NCBI GenBank assembly: GCA_028583605.1
Contig: CM053326.1
Span: forward strand, 35,682,931 to 35,746,930
Source of the DNA: Dastarcus helophoroides
Lineage: Eukaryota > Arthropoda > Insecta > Coleoptera > Bothrideridae
Direction of reading: 5' to 3'
Length of the DNA: 64,000 bases
Position 1 is the stretch's first letter; every line of letters begins with the position of its first letter. Under the pieces are notes generated by a model, which ran no database searches, was not told where the DNA came from, and saw only the letters and a list, made by a program, of their open reading frames with translations. A program made the position numbers and the translations under genes. Positions 1-9,918 of the stretch are shown piece after piece.

Positions 1-266
1 TCGATAGCCAAGCTGTCATCTTCAGAGAGAAACTGAGAGTTAGTTTCTCTCTTAAGATGACAGCTTGGCTGTCGAAACGCGTTAGAGCAACATTTCCAAG
101 CTGTCATCTTCAGAGAGAAACTGAGAGTTGCTTTCTCTCTGAAGATGATAGCTTGGCTGTCGAAACGCGTTAGAGCAACCTTTGTTGTGTTTTTTTAATC
201 TTTTTTGGTTTCAGGGGACAAGTTCTGTATTTAAATTTTTGAAGATAATCAAGGACCAGTCGGTTC
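1..266 (+). repeat. Foldback (hairpin) repeat, truncated by window start
   Basis: Two hairpins stand in tandem, at about 1-76 and 92-162, each ending in TTGGCTGTCGAAACGCGTTA and spaced about 89 bp apart. Each stem carries AAGCTGTCATCTTCAGAGAG followed by its reverse complement. The downstream part (163-266) matches the reverse complement of the left part of the element at 35307-35540, through TTTCAGGGGACAAG and AAGGACCAGTCGGTTC, so the two belong to one family. The core hairpin has been duplicated here and the left half lies outside the window. No coding capacity is visible. Confidence 0.8.
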
Positions 267-507
267 AATCAAACTTTGCAAAGGTAACTTAAAATATCCA
301 GTTTTAAAAAAATTCAGAGTTTCGAATTTGTAATTTTTAAATCATTGAGTTATGCTGCCATCAAACGTTTTCAGATAACAAGAGGCAGAAAAAAAAGAGA
401 ATGTAAAATCAAGTAGAATTATAAAGAGAAAATTTCTGTCAGAATCTTGAGATAAAACTTAAATTTAAGAGAACATTTCGTCTCACACTATCTTGTTTTT
501 ATGCGCT
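267..507. other. AT-rich spacer, nothing recognised
   Basis: I see no open frame, repeat partner or inverted termini between the foldback repeat and the minisatellite. Confidence 0.5.
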
Positions 508-821
508 GTTGAGTTCACGTAACATTAAATTCATGTGAACTTGAGCTCACATGAAGTTGAATGACGTGGCCTTCAGTCAGTATGGCCTTGAGTCAGTATG
601 ACCTTGATCTCACGTGATCTCTATCTAACGTGATCTTAAACACAGGCGACCTTGAACTAACGTAATCCTGAATTCAGGCGACCTTGAGCCCACGTGACCT
701 TGACCTTATGCGGCCTTGACCACACGTGTCCTTCACGTTGCCTTGAACTTTCGTGACCTTAAGTCAGCATGATCTTGAGTTTACGCGACGGTGATCTCAC
801 GTGATCTTGATCTAACGTGTT
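508..821. repeat. 16-bp minisatellite with E-box core, left part
   Basis: This is a diverged tandem array whose unit approximates CTTGAACTCACGTGAC (16 bp). Most units keep CTTGA at one end and an ACGTGA-like core at the other. The unit order repeats after 12 units: the block starting GAACTAACGTAAT at 654 returns at 1334 and 1526, and the last two are exactly 192 bp apart. The array is interrupted at about 820 by a LINE fragment and continues from about 1326. Confidence 0.85.
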
Positions 822-1260
822 TCCTAAAGATTCAGTTGCATCAGTGATTCTAGATGCCTAATTGATGACGAGAGTTTGACCGATTCTCTCGAAACACTAG
901 AGCACAGGCGGATGGTTGCTGATTTATCCCTTTTCTACAAGTACTTTTATGGGAGATGCTCACAGGGACTAATGGGATTGATTCGCCCAAGGGCAAGATA
1001 TTTGAGGCATACAAGACAGTCGGAGACAGCAAATTCCTGTGGTCTAGCTTGACACAGTGAGGACTTCTGTCTACGGAGGCTCTTTTTTCTATAGAACTTC
1101 CAGCTATGCAACTCATTACCGAACGGAATTTTTCCCAAAAATTACAACCTATCCTTGTTTAGGAAGGCGGTTCATCTCCATCTATCCTTGTTTCCGCATT
1201 CTACTCGCGGTGATTTGAAGGCATAATAGGGTTATCCTTTGGGAGTGGATTGAACATAAT
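822..1260 (+). mobile_element. CR1/Jockey-type LINE, 3' end fragment
   Basis: The fragment carries the C-terminal end of the reverse transcriptase ORF2 and its 3' UTR. It matches the copies at 41150-41484, 63750-64000 and (minus strand) 29112-29470, for example the protein motif SETANS and the tail text GGCATAATAGGGTTATCCTT. It is 5'-truncated and sits inside the 16-bp minisatellite. The frame is degenerate, so no functional protein is possible. The phase of the flanking 192-bp period indicates about 490 bp of inserted DNA, including the short repeat that follows. Confidence 0.8.
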
Positions 1261-1271
1261 TTTTTTATTTT

Positions 1272-1325
1272 CGAAAAACCATGTAGAGAATATATTCAAG
1301 TTTTCAAAACCCACCTTCAACTTTC
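1272..1325 (-). repeat. Fragment of dispersed repeat A
   Basis: This short piece is the reverse complement of 4928-4985 (ATGTAGAGAATATATTCAAG and the CCCACCTTCAAC block). It follows the LINE tail directly and ends where the minisatellite resumes, so it is part of the same insertion event or a later one at its edge. Confidence 0.65.
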
Positions 1326-1860
1326 TTGACCTTGAGCTAACGTAATCCTGAACTCAGTCGACCTTAAGCTCGCGTGACCCCGATCCCACGCGGCTTTGAC
1401 TGCACGTGCCCTTAAACGCATGTGGCTTTGAACTTCCGTGGCCTTGAGTCAGCATGACCCTGAATTTACACAACCTTGATCTCACATAACAATGCTCTAA
1501 CGTGATCTTGAACACACGCGATCTTGAGTTAACTTAATCTGGAAGTCAGACGACCGTAAGGTCACGTGACCCTGACCTCAGCGGCATTGACTGCATGTGA
1601 CCTTGAACTCATGTATCCTTGAACTCACGTAACTTTAAACCAACGTGACCTTCAACTCAAGTGACTCCGAGATCATGTTGCCTTGATCTTACGCGATCTT
1701 GAACTCATTCCTGTGATATAGAATTCGTGTGACCTTAAGCTCATATGACCTTTAATTCAAGCGAATTTGTGACTTCGACCACAGGTGACCTTTATCGCGT
1801 GAACGTATTATGTTACCTTTATCTTTATCGCGAGAATGTATCATGTGACCTTGGCTTGGT
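1326..1860. repeat. 16-bp minisatellite with E-box core, right part
   Basis: The same 16-bp unit array as at 508-821 continues, with the 192-bp higher-order order preserved (blocks at 1334 and 1526). Units decay toward 1860, where GACCTTTATCGCG variants replace the core. Several units contain TGACCTTGA (599, 695, 1598), the reverse complement of TCAAGGTCA. Confidence 0.85.
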
Positions 1861-2720
1861 TTAAATTATGAATTTTGGAAAAATATTTGAAACTTTGAGA
1901 AAAAATTCCAAATGTTTAACAATAAATTTCTTTTCGACATTTCTGGGAAACGCTTAGACTTTCTATTGCTTTCAAAGTTTTGAGATTAAATTAAAAAATT
2001 TCAGATGACTTATTTTAAAAAAATCTATATTTCGAATTAAAGTAAAAATTTTAAAGAAAGAGTAATAAATTTGAAACTTAAGTTTTTAGAAAATGTATTT
2101 TTGAGAAAAATCTCGAAATTTTGAAGATAGTAAATTCTAGAAATTTTCTATTTAACCCTTTTGCGCCGAAGACTGTATGTTCCCGTGTTAAAAAAATGTG
2201 ACAAATAGTCGAAGACTGTATTTATCCGAATTATATTTTTAATTTAGTACAATATTCTTGTAGAGACGTCGATTATCGTACTTTTCCGGTAAATGTATGC
2301 TATAACGACGAAGACCATACGATTCCGTAAACCCCGAAACCGGCCCGCCTTATGGGCATACTTAAAAATAAGAAAATAGCACGTCGCGAAAGGATTAAAG
2401 CTCTCTAGGAAAGATATAAAATAAGTTTCCAATGTTTAGGAAAGCAGTTTCAAATTCGATTGTTCAAGAACACGATCTAAATTTCGAATTTAAACTCGAA
2501 TTTATTTAAACCTGAAATTTGGAAAAAAAACCTCGAGTTTTGACATTAAAGACGCAATTTGGGATAAGTAGTAACGTCAAAATATCCTAAATTGTAAACT
2601 TAAAAATAATTTTGCAGTTTAATTTGAAAATTTTGAGAGAAAATTCGTAATTTTAATAATAACATTAAAGTTATAAAATTTGTAGATCAATAATTAAAAT
2701 CAAAAACTACATGACGGGAA
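1861..2720. repeat. AT-rich low-complexity tract of the hAT-interior type
   Basis: Diverged text built from AAATTTTGAA and TCGAAATT words resembles the interiors of the elements at 6574-9910 and 54621-59779. It is interrupted at 2152-2398 by a TTAA-flanked MITE. No termini are visible, so it may be a decayed relative. Short open frames here are compositional artefacts. Confidence 0.45.
2152..2398. mobile_element. piggyBac-like MITE with TTAA target duplication
   Basis: TTAA stands at 2152-2155 and 2395-2398. Between them lies a 239-bp element with imperfect inverted ends: CCCTTTTGCGCCG on the left and CGTCGCGAAAGG on the right (reverse complement CCTTTCGCGACG). TTAA duplication with CCCTTTG-like ends is the signature of piggyBac-superfamily elements. 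There is no transposase, so it would depend on one supplied in trans. Confidence 0.65.
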
Positions 2721-3089
2721 ACTTAATTATTTTTAACCAAAACTCGGCCTTTTGGCAGACTACACTGGGGAGTCGGTATAATGACGGCACATAGTTTATA
2801 GGGCACTACGTTCTGGATTTACGCCCCAAATGTAACATTGTGTTGTGTGTGCATTGCGAGTAGGTTAATTGCGCGGTTGTTTGAACATTTCCATTGTGGA
2901 GCTCCTTTGTATCAAGCTAGTTCTGCGAGCAAATACCATTATGCCAATTGTTTTAAACATATTAGAGTTACCGGATAATATGTTGCTCACGTAAAGCGCA
3001 TTATTAAATTACCGAAAGAATTGGGTAAATATTACAAGTTTATGACTAAAAGTTACATCAAAAGAAACTTTTCCATTTTTCATACACAT
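2721..3089. other. Spacer, nothing recognised
   Basis: The composition is less AT-skewed than its surroundings, with a G/T-rich run near 2830, but I find no frame, repeat partner or termini. Confidence 0.4.
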
Positions 3090-3290
3090 GAAAATAACAC
3101 ATCGAATTTTTATTTGTAACAAATATTTGTTTAGTGTATTTGCACTGTCAATTAAATGTTCGGTAATGAAATAGTCGAACGTGCAACAGTTGAAAATATT
3201 TACAAATAGCAACCATATATTGGTTTCAGCTTTTCTCATCCTCGTCGTTTGGTACAGTCGCTGTAAATATGTCCAACTTATACTGAGCTA
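3090..3290. repeat. Dispersed repeat B, copy 1
   Basis: This copy aligns with 44530-44710 on the same strand: AGTGTATT, CAATTAAATGTT, AACGTGC, AAAATATTTACAA and a GTCGCTGTAAATATGTCCAA block are shared in order with small indels. On the minus strand the shared core reads GATGAG, then about 6-12 bases, then a GAA(A)-like element. The class is unknown. A partial inverted relative of its first half lies at 3466-3530. Confidence 0.6.
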
Positions 3291-3395
3291 CATGAATACC
3301 CAAACGATATAAATCCTATTGAGCGATTTGTTAACATGGATTGTATCTCAAGGGGAACATTTTGCTAGATGCTAATTGTTGTTGAAGTAATTATT

Positions 3396-3620
3396 GGTTT
3401 TATACGATGTAACTAAAGTTACAAAGGTTACCAGTAATCTAACTTTTTTTTTGTGTTATATGTTATATATGCTGTTTATTACAGAACATTTAATTGACAT
3501 TATTTTTAAGTTTAACACAAACACCAAGATCGCTTGTATTCAGTGGATGCTGCTATGGAACCTATGATATAAGAAAATTAACTCACAACCTTTGTGGCAT
3601 TAGTTACATCGTATATAACC
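3396..3620. mobile_element. Short inverted-repeat element (MITE-like)
   Basis: About 40 bp at the left end (GGTTTTATACGATGTAACTA, then ACAAAGGTT) reappears as reverse complement at 3580-3620 (AACCTTTGTG, then TAGTTACATCGTATATAACC). The roughly 225-bp unit has no coding potential. I see no clear target duplication, so the superfamily is unassigned. Confidence 0.55.
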
Positions 3621-4599
3621 TGCATTTGCAGTATTTAGTTCAGTCTCTAGCTTGAAGTGTAAACTTCTGAACTAAATACGTCGCAGGGGCAAAACATAGA
3701 CATCTAATTTTGTTTCTTGCTACAAAACTGCTAACCCTCGTAAATTCTTGAACTTAATAAATGAAATGTTTTGCTAAGCTAAACGCAAGAAATATTGCCT
3801 ACGATTTTGCGTTTCCTTTAACAGATTAGTAGCGTTCTACTTTGAGATAAAAGATGAATACACTAGGAAGTCTAGTTTGGTGCTAATGCATTAAAAATGG
3901 GAAACCTGAACTTTCCACGAGAAAGTGCACTTTAAAAATTATCGGTTACTTAAAGCCGCATGAAATGTATAGGACTTATTAACATATTTCATATATCAAA
4001 GTCTGTAAAGAGCTTAATATTATTTGTATTATGCATAAACCGCTTGTTACCTTGTAATGAGGTTCTATTTCCATCGAGTTGGTTTATGGCATAGTCGCAT
4101 AATATACCTGGTTATGATGAATACATATATTGTAAACGAATAACAAGTAATTTACTAGCGGAAATCTGAGCCAATTAATTTAAGTACTCGGAGGCTGTAA
4201 TCTCGTTTAAATAAATTTATAAACTAGATACAGGCATTTATCAGATATGACTACTATTTGCTTTACTTTTGCAGCCTCAGGAATTTGAAGCTCTTATAAC
4301 GCGTAATGGGGTAATTCCAATTACATGGATGTTTCGATTTATTATCGTGAAACACGGAACGAGTGGAGACGTAAAATGTTATGAAATTAAATTCAAGTTT
4401 ACATTACGAAGCCTAGCGAAAAACTTTTAGGTCTTAAATACATTGAGTTCAAGATCACTTGAGTTGAAGACTACATGGTCTCAGAGTGAGAAATTTGAAT
4501 GCTGAATCAAATTTTTTATACAGCTTGCCTTTTTTTAGTCGAAATTCAAAAGCCAAGAATATTTTGTCGTTAAATTTTTACTTTTGTCTGAAATACACT
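3621..4599. other. AT-rich spacer, nothing recognised
   Basis: No frame longer than background, no repeat partner elsewhere in the window and no inverted termini were seen. Confidence 0.4.
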
Positions 4600-4990
4600 A
4601 GTGGAAAAAATTAAGGGATTAAGATAAATTCCAACTTTTTAGGTGATTTCCAACAGCTGTAACTTGGTGAAAAATAGTCGTACAAAAAATCTAAACAAAT
4701 GAAATGTAGCTCCAAGTGTCTAGTTTTTAGATCTGAACCTCGATAGTTTTTAGCGTCAGCTATAAGAAAACCTTCGGCAAAAAACTTTTCGAAATTTTTT
4801 TGATGCATCAATTTCTTTTTTTTAAAGATCTTGATATGAAAACTTCTCATCGAGATATCGGTCCTTAAATAAAAAGGAATCATTTTGTCTTTGTTTATCG
4901 ATTTCTCAGCAACCAGTGAACGCACAGAAAGTTGAAGGTGGGTTTTAAAAACTTGAATATATGCTCTACATGGTTTTTCGAAAAAACATT
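4600..4990 (+). repeat. Dispersed repeat A, longest copy
   Basis: It opens with AAAAATTAAGGGATTAAGAT, as the copy at 12475-12660 opens with AAAAATTAAGGGATAACC. Both continue with GTACAA, AAAGCTCCAA and TTTTTAGC(A/G)TCA blocks. A third copy lies at 35565-35660. Its distal part matches 1272-1325 in reverse. The 104-codon open frame crossing it on the minus strand has no recognisable domain and is probably fortuitous. The element class is unknown. Confidence 0.6.
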
Positions 4991-6274
4991 TCTAGAATAA
5001 CTGATTCAACTGAACCTTCGAATCTATGTAAAATAGTGATTATATTTACTGCAATTTTCATGCCATCCTCAGGAAAAGTCTTTCGTCGTGTACTTTTTTG
5101 ATGGTGTAGATTGTAGAAAAATTTGAAACTAGTAATAATGAGATTTCACCAGAAGTTATCTGTCATTATGTTTTTGTCCCATAAAAAAAGTACGAACAAG
5201 TCGAAATAATCTTCAGGAATATGAGATTGTAAAAACGATAACAAACAATACAAATTCCTTCACTCTAAGTAAAACCACTTTAATGTATTTCAATTTTTAA
5301 TGTTTGCATTTTTCGAGAAATCTATTAATGAAACTTCAAAACTTCGTAACATCCTAAAAGAATTAACGGAATTTTGAAAACTAAGTACCAACGTATAAAG
5401 GATCAAAAACTCTATTTAATAACGTATTACTTGACTCCCATTCCAATTTGAAAAATTTTGAGAGATACCTTCGCATAGGAGAATGAAATTTGGGCTATGA
5501 CTTTTGGACAAAAGTTGCCCTCCCCCATCCCTCTCACGAAAAAATTGATATGTTTCAGCATTTTTTCGATAAGGTCCTTTTCTGGTAATTGTGTCCTATG
5601 GTACATTTTCGATCTGTATACGTATCGACTGTGGTAAAAGTTCACTTTATCATAAAATTCTTTGGTATAAAAAGTCCTTTACATTTTTTAAAAGTGAGGA
5701 AAGAGAAACTACTTCAGCAGAGGAAATATGGCTCACGTAAATATAAATTGGCATTTAGTTAAGGGATCAAAAATTCCAACTACTTATGATGAATAAGTAA
5801 TAGAATAAATAGAAGTTGCGAGTACGAAAACTCTGGGGGAGAAACTATATAACATTTTATGCTAGAACACCAGGTTCTGGAGAAGTTTAATTGTTAAAAT
5901 ATAAGTATACTCTCGTTAAATAGAATTAGTGTCGCTGCTCCGGGTATTAAGGACTTCCGAGAGCAATTGACTACAATTTGAGAGTTTTTAGTTACATAGC
6001 TTTGCACAAGGACCAACCTTTATTGGACTACTAGCGAAACACTATAAATTTATAACTGCTGCATGTCTGAAGAGATAAATTCATTTTAGTTACCTCTGTT
6101 GTAACAAATGAACAGTTTTATAATGTGTCTGCGCTATATGCTTAGAGTTTTAATGTCGTAAACTTTTCTTTGCGATTAAAAGTTAATGACATCTTTCATT
6201 TTTTAAATATTTATAACAATTTTAATTTATACATATACATATGCACTCTTTAATTGAACAATAACAACTTACCA
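4991..6274. other. AT-rich spacer, nothing recognised
   Basis: The short frames here (such as 5427-5645 minus) show no domain. No repeat partner or termini were identified. Confidence 0.4.
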
Positions 6275-6481
6275 AACGTTACGAACAGAATTTTCTCCAA
6301 AAATTAAAACCTATCCTTGTTTAAGTGCTTTGAAGGCATAATAGGGTTATCCTTTGCAAGTGGCTTGAACGTAAAAAAAAGGCGGTTCATGTCCATCTAC
6401 CCTTGTTTCCGTATCCTACTCGTGATGCTCTGACGGCATAATGACGTTACCCTTTGCGAGTGGACGGAACTTAAAAAAAAA
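6275..6481 (+). mobile_element. Two LINE 3' tails in tandem
   Basis: Two copies of the CR1/Jockey-type LINE 3' end follow each other. The first (about 6275-6379) runs from ACCTATCCTTGTTTAAG to CTTGAACGTAAAAAAAA with an internal deletion. The second (6380-6481) runs from GGCGGTTCATGTCC to GGAACTTAAAAAAAA. Both share GGCATAAT and the (T)ACCCTTTGCGAGTGG-like block with the tails at 1230 and 29112. Each ends in an A-run, as expected for short 3'-primed insertions. Confidence 0.75.
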
Positions 6482-6565
6482 CTGCTTTTTTTGCTGATGT
6501 GGTTATTTGTCTGTGATGTTAAAAATGCATCCTTAATCAACTTCTATCTTTGTAACAGTCACTAG

Positions 6566-9500
6566 TTTTAAAGCAGGGCTTCGAACCGTTATTTTTTTCG
6601 TTCCGGTTTTCGGTTTTCGTTCCAGCAAACAAATTACATCGGTTCAGTCCGGTTTTTGTTCCGACAAAAATAACGGTTTTTTTTTTCGGTTTTCGGTTTT
6701 CCATTCAGTTCCGTGTGACCCATTTTTTGATTTTTTAAAAGTTTTTCAAATTAAAATTTGATTTTCGAACATAATTTAACAATTGTTATGTCTTTTTTCC
6801 TTAATATTACAACATTTAACTGTCCTGATCTTGCCTAAAAAAAGGAAAATATTTGTTATTTTTTAAATTAAAAAATTTCAAACTGAAACCCTGAATTTTG
6901 AGTTCAATTTGAGTTCAAATTTCAAGCAAAATCTGAACTTTACAAAACACTAAATTGCATTTTCGCGTTTTAGAGATTTTAAATTTTAAATTATAGTTCA
7001 TTGTAGACTTATTCATCGGAAACATTATCATTATTAATTTTATTTAACATTTCTGCCTTAAATATTTCCAAACTGGGCTGCAGAAATATTAAATTTAAGT
7101 TTAAACTCGGAATTTTCATAAAAATCTTAAATTATACACCGAAGGTGGAATATACGAAATTTGACGATTAAAATCGAAAATTTAAGAGACTTTTCTTTCA
7201 TAATTTTGGTTTTTTGGCGAAGTTTTGACTTTGATTCGCTTTTTCTAACAGAACTGATTTTTGCTATTTTGACCTTGTTTTTTTAAACTTTGGACTAAAA
7301 AGATCAATTTAAGAAAAAATAAATGAAAATAAAAAAGATCAAAAAATATAAAATGAAAAGTTTTAAATTGAGATTTTAATGAAACAGTCAACATTTCGAC
7401 AAAAGAACTTCAAAATTTAACAGAAGAATTTTTAAAATTTGTACCTTAATTCAGAAATATTGATCTTAGACCCAAATATTCAATTTTTTTTCTGAAAATA
7501 TTGCAGAAAACTTTAAAATTTCTAAAAAAAGTAAAATTTTTCAGAAAGTTGTGGCGAGTATATTTACTTTCTTTCGATATTTTAACTTTCCTTTGAAGTT
7601 TCAAATTTAAACTTGTATGTACTTTATATTATTATTTTTTTCTCTAAAATTTCGACTTTCAATAAAATGTAGTCTTTCTTTAGCTAATATAATCATTTTT
7701 ATCGATGTGTCGACTTTTATTCCTTAGTTCTAGACATTTTTGTGGAAATTTTGAGTTAACACTAGGACTATAAGTTTAAGTTTGGAATTTTTGACTTTTA
7801 CCTCGAAATCTCAAAATTTTAAGGACTTGAAACTGTGTGTTTAATTTTGAAAGATTGTTGATCAAAAATTTAATTAGTTTGTCTTCAAAATTTAGACTTT
7901 TTTAAAGAATGTCAATTTTTCTCCTTAAATTTGGATATTCTTTCGTAATTTTGAATTAAGATTCAAATTAAAAAATAACATAAAATATTCAAATTCAAAT
8001 TAGCACTTTTGTATTTGAAATCTAACTTTTGCTAATATTTTTGGGAAAAATTCGAAATGTTTAAGTTAAATGTATATTTTAAGCGGAATAATAAAGAATT
8101 TACAAAAAATGCAATTTCAGTGATTTCTAAATTTTAATTTTCTGTAGAAAAATTGAATCTTCAAGATCAACGAACAATATTCTGAAAAAAAAAGCAAGTT
8201 TCAATTTTAAAGACGAAATTGTAGGAAAAATTTTAGCTATAGCTAAAAAGTTCGTGAAGAGATTTAACATTTTGAGAATCGATTTTGGACACAAAAGTTT
8301 AATGAGCAAAGGGCCGAACTTTCGAGTTAATACCGGAAGTTTCACGAAAACAATTATTATTTAAAAAGCACACAATTTTGACTTCTAAATTCTAAACAAT
8401 TTGAAAAAAATATCGCAATTTCCAGGCTAAAGTCGAAATCTTGAGAAAAAAATCAAAGTTTTCAGATCAAAAATTCATTATTAACGCTAAAAACGCAACA
8501 AAATTTTAAAAAATCCACAAGGTATTCAATAGATATTTGCTAACAGCGGACCAGGTTTCACATTACTGCATCGTCGGCGGTCATATCAGCAATTTGTTTA
8601 GCCGTTGCTATGCTAACAAGATCAATGGATCACAGACTCCTATTCCTATTCCGTCTAATCCAAATTTTCGTCCAAAGCTGTAATTAAAGGTGTGTTCAGA
8701 AGATCAAGCTGCTCGTTCATAAGAATAAATTGACTAGATTGTAAATATTTGTGAATTTCTATGGCTTCCAAGAAATTAAGTTTTTTAGTGTTATTGCAAA
8801 TATGTAATACTTCTACTGTGTTCGCGCATCTAAGTTTATGTTTTGTTTCTAATAGATGCTTTGCAAAATATTAAAGAATTTCACGAAGTAAGGGTTGCAA
8901 ATGTCAATTATTAAAATAAAAATTATTATTTTAGCGTAAACAAAATCGTTGGAGGTTTAAATTAGACATTTCTTAAGATGTCACCATTTACTCTAAAGAT
9001 CCCAGCTTTGACTTGTAATATAGTGTTGTATTTCCCCTGAAATTTGTAACATGAAATTTAAAAATTTCAGGGTTAAATTGAAATAGCGAGATTGCAGCGA
9101 AAATTTTAAGAAAAAAATCATATCTTGGAATTTTGAGAAGTTTTAGGAAGTCGGCAGTGTATAAAATCATAAGTATTTAAATACTTAAAAAGATGGAATT
9201 TGAAAGAAAAAATTGGCGAAAAATTGAAAATTTGACTAATACCTTTAAAAAATAGAGATATCAAAGTAGGAAAGGAAAATCAAAGTTTAAGGAAAGAAGT
9301 AAATTTGGAGTTTTCTAAAAAAAATTCTTTCCAGAAAAACTTGAATTTGCAAATAAAAATTGTAAGGAAAAACGCGCTACTGCTTTATTCTAAGGTTACA
9401 ACGGAAGATATATGTATATATATTTTTACTTTAAACTCGAAATTTTAAGAGAAGAAAAGAAATATTTTGAGAAATTTCCAAATGAAAGTGGAAATTTCAA

Positions 9501-9918
9501 AAAAAATTCGAAAATCTTGAAAAAAAGATTCATCTAAAACTGCGAAATTTTAGCAAAAATTTAAAATTTCAATTTGGTTTGAAATTTTGAGAATAAGGTC
9601 AATATTTCTTTTAAAAATGTGGAAATTGTTAGTTTCTAGTGAAATTTTTAAACAGAAATAAGAAATTGAAAGTAAACTCCTAATTTTGAGATCAAAGTTG
9701 CACGGATTTGTGTAAAATTTAAAAAAAATTGAAATCTCTAAAAGAAATTTCAAACTGAAGGGTAAAATAAAACTATTTTAAGTAGATAATTTCAACGAAC
9801 CGAAATAAACCGATATTTTTTTTCCAGTTTCACTCCGGTTTTCGTTCCGACGAAAATAACGGTTTTTTTCCGTTTCCAGTTTTCGGTTCAGTTCCGGTTC
9901 GAAGCCCTAGTTTTAAAG
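6566..9918. mobile_element. hAT-like non-autonomous foldback element 1 (3.3 kb)
   Basis: The element spans about 6574-9910 and begins CAGGGCTTCGAACCG and ends CGGTTCGAAGCCCTAG, an almost perfect inverted pair. The direct flank TTTTAAAG is repeated at 6566-6573 and 9911-9918. An 8-bp duplication with CAGGG-type ends is typical of the hAT superfamily. Subterminal stretches rich in CGGTTTTCGTTCCGACGAAAA-type text are also inverted. The interior is diverged low-complexity DNA, mainly T-rich on the left and A-rich on the right of about 8.1 kb, with no hAT transposase. A Penelope-like fragment is inserted at 8519-8882. The F/L/K-rich frames inside are compositional. Confidence 0.8.
8519..8882 (-). 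pseudogene. Penelope-like element, C-terminal (GIY-YIG region) fragment
   Basis: On the minus strand the bases below 8875 read as about 70 uninterrupted codons ending in a stop. They contain FAKHLLETKH, EVLHICNN, KLNFLEAIEIHKYL and LMNEQLD. This order of H-L-(L/I)-E-x-x-H, (V/I)LH-x-C, LN-x-L-E-x-(I/M)EI-x-K and LN(D/E)Q is that of the segment following the GIY-YIG endonuclease at the C terminus of Penelope-like retroelements. About 150 bp of non-coding 3' sequence follows, to about 8519. The reverse transcriptase and the GIY-YIG motif itself are missing, so this is a 5'-truncated remnant. Its base composition is clearly different from the low-complexity hAT interior around it. The assignment rests on recalled family motifs. 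Confidence 0.7.

Noticed and set aside
508..1860. CRISPR-like array
   Set aside because: The 16-bp units are contiguous and diverged, with no unique spacers; the context is eukaryotic.
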